From an uncultured Collinsella sp. (GTDB lineage Bacteria; Actinomycetota; Coriobacteriia; Coriobacteriales; Coriobacteriaceae): DNA of 64,000 nucleotides. This document shows positions 58,807-64,000 of this stretch, piece by piece. A program made the translations under genes and the position numbers. The stretch lies in contig CABSYW010000008.1 of assembly GCA_902482035.1 (NCBI GenBank), positions 1-64,000 of the forward strand, written 5' to 3'. The notes beneath the pieces are model-generated. The model made no database searches. It saw only the letters and a program-made list of their open reading frames with translations, and was not told where the DNA came from. How positions within the stretch are numbered: the stretch's first letter is position 1; each line of letters starts with the position of its first letter.

Positions 58807-59973
58807 ATGTTTAGCATCAACAACGTACTTAACCGCAGGAGTTTCTTGGCTGGCGCCGCGGCGCTCGGCAGCACCGTCGCGCTTGCTGGTTGCTCGTCGG
58901 GTGGCTCGGACGGCGGCTCTGCCGATGACGGTAAGACCTTCAAGATCGGTGTCATCGGCCCTCTGACCGGCGCTGCGGCAACCTATGGCGTCTCGGCCGA
59001 GAAGGGCGCCAAGCTTGCCGCCAAGGACTTCTCGACCAAGGACCTCAAACTCTCGCTTAAGTCCGAGGATGACGTCGCCGACGGCGAGAAGGCCATCAAC
59101 GCCTTCAATACCCTGTGTGACTGGGGCATGCAGGCTCTCGTCGGCCCCGTCACGACTGGCGCCGCCGTTGCCGTCTCGGGCGAGATTACCGACGACATGC
59201 TTATGGTCACGCCTTCGGCCTCGTCGCTCGACGTGACCAAGGACAAGACCACGGTCTTCCAGGTTTGCTTCACCGATCCCACCATGGGCGCCAGCGCCGC
59301 GAAGTTCTTGGCCGAGAAGTATGCGGACGCCAAGATCGCCCTGTTCTACAACTCCGGCGATACGTACAGCTCGGGCGTTGCCGATGCCTTTGCCGAGCAG
59401 GCCAAGGCATCCAAGCTCGATATCGTCGATACCGAGACCTTTAAGGACGACTCTTCCACGAGCTTTACCAACCAGCTCACCAAGGCCAAGGAGGCCGGCG
59501 CCACGCTTATCTTTGCCCCGATCTATTACACGCCGGCGTCCGTCCTGCTCAAGAACGCCAAGGACATGGGCTACGACATGACCCTCATGGGCACCGACGG
59601 CATGGACGGTCTGCTCTCCGTTGAGGGCTTCGATACCTCTCTTGCCGAGGGCGTATTGCTCATGACCCCGTTCTCTGCCGACGATGAGAAGAACGCCGAC
59701 TTCGTCAAGGCCTATAAGGATGCCTACGACGAGACGCCTAACCAGTTTGCCGCCGACGCCTACGATTGCGTCCACGCCATCGCCGAGGCTATTGATAAGG
59801 CGGGCATCGACATTACGGCCGATGGCGCCGACATCGCCGGCGACCTTGCCAAAGCCATGCGCAAGATCAAGATCGAGGGCCTGACGGGCGAGCTGACGTG
59901 GAACGACGAGGGCCAAGTCGAAAAGCCCGCTACGGCCTATGTGATTCAGGACGGCAAGTACATCGCCGCCTAA
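58807..59973 (+). CDS. livK: Branched-chain amino acid-type ABC binding lipoprotein (1)
   Basis: The 388-residue product has a twin-arginine-like start (NRRSFLAGAA) leading to a lipobox LAGC at about residues 27-30, then a Gly/Ser/Asp linker. The mature part is a type I periplasmic-binding (Leu/Ile/Val) protein: FKIGVIGPLTGAAATYGVSA, MQALVGPVTTGAAVAVSGEI, FYNSGDTYSSGVADAF and IIFAPIYYTPA-like block. ATG 58807 follows GGGGGAC; the longer frame to 58741 is not supported. It is separated by 269 bp from a paralogue and lies upstream of livHMG, so it may recruit substrate to that permease. Confidence 0.88.
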   Translation: MFSINNVLNRRSFLAGAAALGSTVALAGCSSGGSDGGSADDGKTFKIGVIGPLTGAAATYGVSAEKGAKLAAKDFSTKDLKLSLKSEDDVADGEKAINAFNTLCDWGMQALVGPVTTGAAVAVSGEITDDMLMVTPSASSLDVTKDKTTVFQVCFTDPTMGASAAKFLAEKYADAKIALFYNSGDTYSSGVADAFAEQAKASKLDIVDTETFKDDSSTSFTNQLTKAKEAGATLIFAPIYYTPASVLLKNAKDMGYDMTLMGTDGMDGLLSVEGFDTSLAEGVLLMTPFSADDEKNADFVKAYKDAYDETPNQFAADAYDCVHAIAEAIDKAGIDITADGADIAGDLAKAMRKIKIEGLTGELTWNDEGQVEKPATAYVIQDGKYIAA

Positions 59974-60242
59974 GTGCATATAACGAGACCGGTGGGGCCG
60001 TTTTATGCAGGGCAAGGACGCTTGTAACAGAACAGAAACATTACTTTCACATAATAAAGTGGCTAAACTGCATAAATTGATAGAAATACGCATATATATG
60101 GATAAATGGACAAAGCAAAAGAAAAGTTGAAATAATCGCCACTTTTCTCAACTAAAGCGTCTACTATTTTGCGAACGCCGAACACGGCGAAGGATGGCCT
60201 GTCGGGTAACCGAAACCCGACGAGATTTGAGAGGAGAGCCGC
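59974..60242. other. AT-rich intergenic region with two leader hairpins
   Basis: No gene. The first half is unusually AT-rich (near 60040-60130). CGCCG-AACA-CGGCG (60176-60189) and GTCGGGT-N7-ACCCGAC (60201-60221) are hairpins in the likely leader of the second binding protein, just before the GAGAGGAGAG ribosome site. They may modulate its translation or stability. Confidence 0.4.
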
Positions 60243-61430
60243 ATGTCGAGCCTCACCGGTAAGTCATTGAACCCTGTTATGAATCGCAGGAGCGTTATCG
60301 CGAGCGCAGCAGGTCTGGGGGCGATGTCCATTCTAGCTGGCTGCTCCTCCAACGGCGGCGACAGCGGTTCCGCGTCGGGCGACGCTTCGTTTAAGATCGG
60401 CACCATCGGTCCGCTGACCGGCGCCAACGCGTCCTACGGCAAGTCCGTTACCCAGGGCGTCGAGCTTGGCTGCAAGGACTTCTCCACCAAGGAGCTGCCG
60501 CTTGCCAGCAAGGCCGAGGATGACCAGGCCGATGGCGAGAAGGCCGTCAACGCCTTCAACACCCTGCTCGACTGGGGCATGCAGGCCCTCGTCGGCCCGA
60601 CTACCACGGGTGCGTCGGTTGCCGTTGCCGCAGAGTGTGGTAACGACCCCAAGACGTTCATGATCACCCCGTCCGCGTCCTCCGAGGACGTCACCGACGG
60701 CAAGGATTGCGTCTTCCAGGTTTGCTTCACCGACCCCAACCAGGGTGTCAACGCTGCCAAGTTCCTGGCGCAGAAGTATGCGGACGAGAAGTTCGTGCTG
60801 TTCTATAACTCCGGCGATGCCTATTCTTCGGGCATCGCAGATTCCTTTAAGGCCCAGGCCGCTGAGTCCAAGCTCGAGATTGTTGACGAGGAGACCTTTA
60901 AGGACGACTCCGCCACGAGCTTTACCAACCAGCTGACCAAGGCCAAGCAGGCTGGCGCCACCATGATCTTTGCGCCGATCTACTACACACCGGCGTCCGT
61001 CCTGCTCAAGAACGCCAAGGACATGGGCTACGACGTCAAGATGATGGGCTGCGACGGCATGGACGGCATCCTGGGCGTTGAGGGCTTCGACACCTCTCTT
61101 GCCGAGGGTCTGCTGCTCATGACCCCGTTCTCCGCCGACGACGAGAAGAACGCCGACTTCGTTAACGCTTACAAGGATAAGTACGGCGATACCCCCGACC
61201 AGTTTGCCGCCGACGCCTACGACGGCGTGCACGCGGTGGCCGAGGCCGTCAAGGAGGCCGGTCTTGGTGTCGACGCCGATCCGACCGAGGTCGCCGAGAA
61301 ACTGTCCAAGGCTATGCTCAAGATTACCGTTGACGGTCTGACCGGCAAGCTCACCTGGAACGATAAGGGCCAGGTCCAGAAGGAGCCCACGGCGTACGTC
61401 ATCACCGACGGCAAGTACGTACAGGCCTAA
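60243..61430 (+). CDS. livK: Branched-chain amino acid-type ABC binding lipoprotein (2)
   Basis: This 395-residue paralogue of the preceding protein has the same order of blocks (FKIGTIGPLTGANASYGKSV, MQALVGPTTTGASVAVAAEC, FYNSGDAYSSGIADSF, FAPIYYTPASVLLKNAKDMG). The signal is also RR-type (NRRSVIASAAG) with lipobox LAGC. Nucleotide similarity between the two genes is high over long stretches, so they arose by duplication. GAGAGGAGAG precedes the ATG. A hairpin at 61461-61498 separates it from livH, which suggests excess of the binding protein over permease. Confidence 0.9.
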   Translation: MSSLTGKSLNPVMNRRSVIASAAGLGAMSILAGCSSNGGDSGSASGDASFKIGTIGPLTGANASYGKSVTQGVELGCKDFSTKELPLASKAEDDQADGEKAVNAFNTLLDWGMQALVGPTTTGASVAVAAECGNDPKTFMITPSASSEDVTDGKDCVFQVCFTDPNQGVNAAKFLAQKYADEKFVLFYNSGDAYSSGIADSFKAQAAESKLEIVDEETFKDDSATSFTNQLTKAKQAGATMIFAPIYYTPASVLLKNAKDMGYDVKMMGCDGMDGILGVEGFDTSLAEGLLLMTPFSADDEKNADFVNAYKDKYGDTPDQFAADAYDGVHAVAEAVKEAGLGVDADPTEVAEKLSKAMLKITVDGLTGKLTWNDKGQVQKEPTAYVITDGKYVQA

Positions 61431-61460
61431 TTGGCCGCCTTACATAGAGCGGTTTTGATC

Positions 61461-61498
61461 CCAAGCAGGGGAGGTTTTGGCCTTCCCTGCTTGCTTGG
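61461..61498 (+). terminator. Partial terminator/stem-loop between livK(2) and livH
   Basis: CCAAGCAGGG and CCCTGCTTGcTTGG pair around a short loop; no T-run. Downstream AGGGAC...GTCCCT is a second small inverted repeat. Such stems commonly lower transcription into the permease genes. Confidence 0.45.
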
Positions 61499-61569
61499 TA
61501 TCTAGGGACAGTGTAACGTCCCTGTTTCATACATTAACTGGAAACCTATTCGAAAGGGGGATGTGGAAC

Positions 61570-62451
61570 ATGACGGTCTTTATCCAATACCTGGTCAACG
61601 GCCTGTCCATGGGCAGCGTCTACGCCATCATCGCGTTGGGCTACACCATGGTCTACGGTATCGCCAAGATGCTCAACTTCGCTCACGGCGATGTCATCAT
61701 GGTCGGTGCCTATGTCTCGTTCTGCGCCACGTCGTATCTCGGCCTCCCGGGCTGGGCATCTGTAGTTCTCTCTTGTGTGGTCTGCACGGTTCTCGGTGTT
61801 CTCATTGAGGGTCTGGCCTATAAGCCGCTGCGCCAAGCAGGCCCGCTGGCCGTTCTGATCACGGCCATCGGCGTGTCTTACTTCCTGCAGAACGCCGCGC
61901 AGCTTCTGTGGGGCGCCACGCCCAAGAACTTCACTTCGCTCGTCACCTTCCCGGTGCCGGAGTTCTTGGCCAAGTTTAACGTAAGCGCCGTCTCGCTCGT
62001 CACCATCGTCGCCTGCCTGGTTATCATGGCCGGCCTGATGTTCTTTACAGGTAAGACCAAGATGGGCAAGGCCATGCGCGCCGTGTCCGAGGACAAGGCC
62101 GCCGCTCAGCTCATGGGCATCAACGTCAACCGCACCATCTCGATGACGTTCGCCATCGGCTCCGCCCTCGCTGCCATCGCCGGCGTGCTCCTGTGCTCCT
62201 ACTCGCCGGTCCTGCAGCCCACCACGGGCGCCATGCCTGGCATCAAGGCCTTCGACGCTGCCGTTTTTGGCGGCATCGGCTCCATCCCCGGTGCCTTTGT
62301 CGGCGGCATTCTCATCGGCATCATCGAGGCGATGGCGCAGGCCTACATTTCCACGAGCCTTGCCAACTCCATCGTCTTTGGTGTTTTGATCATCGTCCTG
62401 CTCGTCAAGCCTGCCGGCCTCTTGGGCAAGTACGTCCCCGAGAAGGTGTAG
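61570..62451 (+). CDS. livH: Branched-chain amino acid ABC permease LivH
   Basis: This is a 293-residue membrane protein. The LivH family pattern begins VNGLSMGSVYAIIALGYTMVYGIAKMLNFAHGD, followed by RAVSEDKAAAQLMGINVNRT (coupling loop with A-x-x-x-G type helix) and GAMPGIKAFDAAVFGGIGSI. (Listed in pieces of ordinary length in the sequence: GYTMVYGIAKMLNFAHGD is the key block.) ATG 61570 with AAAGGGGG about 9 nt upstream is taken. It makes one half of the Liv membrane pore, with LivM. The livM start follows directly. Confidence 0.93.
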   Translation: MTVFIQYLVNGLSMGSVYAIIALGYTMVYGIAKMLNFAHGDVIMVGAYVSFCATSYLGLPGWASVVLSCVVCTVLGVLIEGLAYKPLRQAGPLAVLITAIGVSYFLQNAAQLLWGATPKNFTSLVTFPVPEFLAKFNVSAVSLVTIVACLVIMAGLMFFTGKTKMGKAMRAVSEDKAAAQLMGINVNRTISMTFAIGSALAAIAGVLLCSYSPVLQPTTGAMPGIKAFDAAVFGGIGSIPGAFVGGILIGIIEAMAQAYISTSLANSIVFGVLIIVLLVKPAGLLGKYVPEKV

Positions 62452-62460
62452 GTGAGCGTT

Positions 62461-63540
62461 ATGAAGTTTCTTAAAGACAAGCAGACGCGTCACGACTTTG
62501 TCACGTACGCCATGTGCATCGTGGCCTTCGCCATCGTGTTCTTTATGCAGTCCAACCACATGATTCCGCGCATGATCGCCGGTCAGCTGGTTCCCATCAC
62601 GGCCTATATCGTCATGGCCATCTCTCTTAACCTTGTCGTCGGCATTGCGGGCGACCTGTCGCTGGGTCACGCGGGCTTTATGAGCGTCGGCGCCTATACG
62701 GGCATCGTCACTGCCGTCGCGCTGGAGAGTGCCGTTCCGTCCGATCCGATGCGTCTGATCATCAGCATTGTGGTTGGCGCTATCGCCGCTGCCATCTTGG
62801 GCTTCTTGATCGGTATCCCGGTCCTGCGCCTGAGTGGCGACTATCTGGCCATTGTGACCCTGGCTTTTGGCGAGATCATCAAAGAGGTCGTCACCTGCCT
62901 AATTGTGGGCGTCGATTCCCGCGGCCTGCATGTGATCTTTAACATCACGGGTAACTCCACGATCGACGACCTGCACCTGCTCGAGGACGGCACCGCCATC
63001 ATCAAGGGCGCGCAGGGCGCATCGGGCGTGTCGACCTATTCGACCTTCCTTGCCGGCGCCATCCTGGTTATGGTCGCGCTCGTGATTGTACTCAACCTGG
63101 TTCGCAGCCGTACCGGTCGTGCCATTATCGCCGTGCGCGACAACAAGATCGCTGCCGAGTCTGTGGGCATCTCCGTCACCCAGTACCGCATGATCGCCTT
63201 CGTGGTTTCCGCTGCCCTCGCCGGTGCTGCCGGAGCCCTCTTCGGCGGTAACTTCTCGCAGCTCTCCGCCACCAAGTTCGACTTCAACACGTCCATCCTC
63301 ATTCTGGTGTTCGTGGTCCTGGGCGGTCTGGGCAATATGCGCGGCTCCGTCATCGCGGCGGCGCTGCTCACGGTGCTTCCCGAGCTGCTCCGTCAGTTCT
63401 CGGACTACCGCATGCTCATCTACGCTATCGTGCTGATCCTGGTCATGATCTTTACCAACAACCCGCAGCTCAAGGCGTTCTTCGCACGCATTAAGGATCG
63501 CTTTGCTTCCAAGAAGGAGGTGGCAGCCGATGCCCAGTAA
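62461..63540 (+). CDS. livM: Branched-chain amino acid ABC permease LivM
   Basis: In this membrane protein of about 359 residues, LNLVVGIAGDLSLGHAGFMS is the signature of the family, RDNKIAAESVGISVTQYR the coupling loop that docks on the ATPase, and VFVVLGGLGNMRGSV the final membrane block. Start is ATG 62461 with GGTGAG upstream; GTG 62452 directly after the livH stop is possible. The livG start lies 11 bp before its end. Expected to import Leu/Ile/Val or related substrates with LivH. Confidence 0.92.
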   Translation: MKFLKDKQTRHDFVTYAMCIVAFAIVFFMQSNHMIPRMIAGQLVPITAYIVMAISLNLVVGIAGDLSLGHAGFMSVGAYTGIVTAVALESAVPSDPMRLIISIVVGAIAAAILGFLIGIPVLRLSGDYLAIVTLAFGEIIKEVVTCLIVGVDSRGLHVIFNITGNSTIDDLHLLEDGTAIIKGAQGASGVSTYSTFLAGAILVMVALVIVLNLVRSRTGRAIIAVRDNKIAAESVGISVTQYRMIAFVVSAALAGAAGALFGGNFSQLSATKFDFNTSILILVFVVLGGLGNMRGSVIAAALLTVLPELLRQFSDYRMLIYAIVLILVMIFTNNPQLKAFFARIKDRFASKKEVAADAQ

Positions 63541-64000
63541 ATTTGAGTTCAAGAAGGGCAAGATGGTCCCGTATCCTTCTGGCGCCATCGTTCCCGATCG
63601 TGACCTGGGCGAGCGCCCTGCACTCGAGTGCATCCACCTGGGCATTGAGTTCGGTGGCCTTAAGGCAGTCGACGACTTTAGCTTGACTATCGGCAAGACC
63701 GAGATCGCCGGTCTGATCGGCCCCAACGGTGCCGGTAAGACCACGGTCTTCAACCTGCTCACCAAGGTGTATCAGCCCACGCACGGCACCATCCTGCTCG
63801 ACGGAGAGGATACCTCGGGCAAGTCGGTCTATCAGGTCAACCGCATGGGTATTGCCCGTACATTCCAGAACATTCGCCTGTTCAACACCATGACGGTGGA
63901 GGACAACGTCAAGGTCGGTCTGCACAACCAGGAGCGCTATTCCGGTTTTGAGGGCGTGCTGCGCCTGCCGACGTATTGGAAGCACGAGAAGGCTGCTCAC
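63530..64000 (+). CDS. livG: Branched-chain amino acid ABC ATPase LivG (partial at 3' end)
   Basis: This partial gene, 157 codons, has AAGGAGG about 9 nt before its ATG. The first ~35 residues are an extra N-terminal stretch (MPSKFEFKKGKMVPY...). Then follow FGGLKAVDDFSLTIGKTEIA, Walker A GPNGAGKTT, a Gln-loop (RTFQNIRLF), as in LivG. Signature motif, Walker B and the rest lie outside the window. Coupled to livM by an 11-bp overlap. A livF gene would be expected next. Confidence 0.9.
   Translation, partial: MPSKFEFKKGKMVPYPSGAIVPDRDLGERPALECIHLGIEFGGLKAVDDFSLTIGKTEIAGLIGPNGAGKTTVFNLLTKVYQPTHGTILLDGEDTSGKSVYQVNRMGIARTFQNIRLFNTMTVEDNVKVGLHNQERYSGFEGVLRLPTYWKHEKAAH

Overview
The window looks like a chromosomal segment of a Coriobacteriia gut actinobacterium, most likely Collinsella or a close relative. 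That is inferred from the high-GC coding sequence, strong AGGAGG-type ribosome sites, the bile salt hydrolase family gene, rubrerythrin with no visible respiratory genes, a LAQTG sorting signal and the types of ABC and Etf enzymes. No tRNA, rRNA or CRISPR array was recognised. Coding density is high, with many convergent pairs separated by strong hairpins.

Layout. 1-132: right end of an IS3-family element. 0.2-9.5 kb: choloylglycine hydrolase, Kup potassium transporter, a divergent EamA/LysR pair, an XRE-HTH/aminotransferase fusion, a short peptide deformylase and an EmrB-type MFS exporter. 9.6-10.5 kb: a protein with an acidic N-terminus and 20 RGG triplets, followed by about 320 bp of non-coding DNA made of long inverted repeats. 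10.9-14 kb: pdxST with the divergent MocR regulator pdxR. 13.9-15.5 kb: an orphan DUF559-like nuclease gene bracketed by two copies of a 119-bp palindrome-ended repeat (third copy at 25.4 kb). 15.6-19.1 kb: reverse rubrerythrin and an alcohol/aldehyde dehydrogenase operon. 19.1-25.3 kb: a putative 27-aa type I toxin, HIRAN protein, small charged protein, metallophosphoesterase, DUF2130 nuclease-like protein and a DUF3516 helicase. 25.6-32.2 kb: two methyltransferases, an XRE membrane protein with a DUF4097 partner, Elp3 and a spermidine-synthase-like protein. 32.2-37.8 kb: a three-gene TerB_N / DUF2791 (BrxD-like) ATPase / Lhr-like helicase operon. 37.9-41.9 kb: DUF554 protein and a five-gene secreted-protein cluster with a LAQTG-anchored member. 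42.3-45.9 kb: an LctD-EtfB-EtfA set, probably an electron-bifurcating lactate dehydrogenase. 46-57 kb: HD protein, AzlCD, KdgT-like permease, GGDEF protein, second EamA transporter, single-chain PurL, CPA2 antiporter. 57-64 kb: remnant of a short-chain dehydrogenase, homoserine dehydrogenase, and a branched-chain amino-acid-type ABC locus (two paralogous binding lipoproteins, LivH, LivM, partial LivG) running off the window.

The items I would look at first are the 119-bp repeat family with compensatory changes in its stem, the XRE-aminotransferase fusion with an internal ribosome site and its own operator-like repeats, the RGG protein and its hairpin-rich downstream region, the TerB/ATPase/helicase operon, and the secreted cluster. 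Start codons were often moved inside longer open frames to match a ribosome-binding site; such choices are stated in the entries. All similarity statements come from motif recognition, not from a database search.
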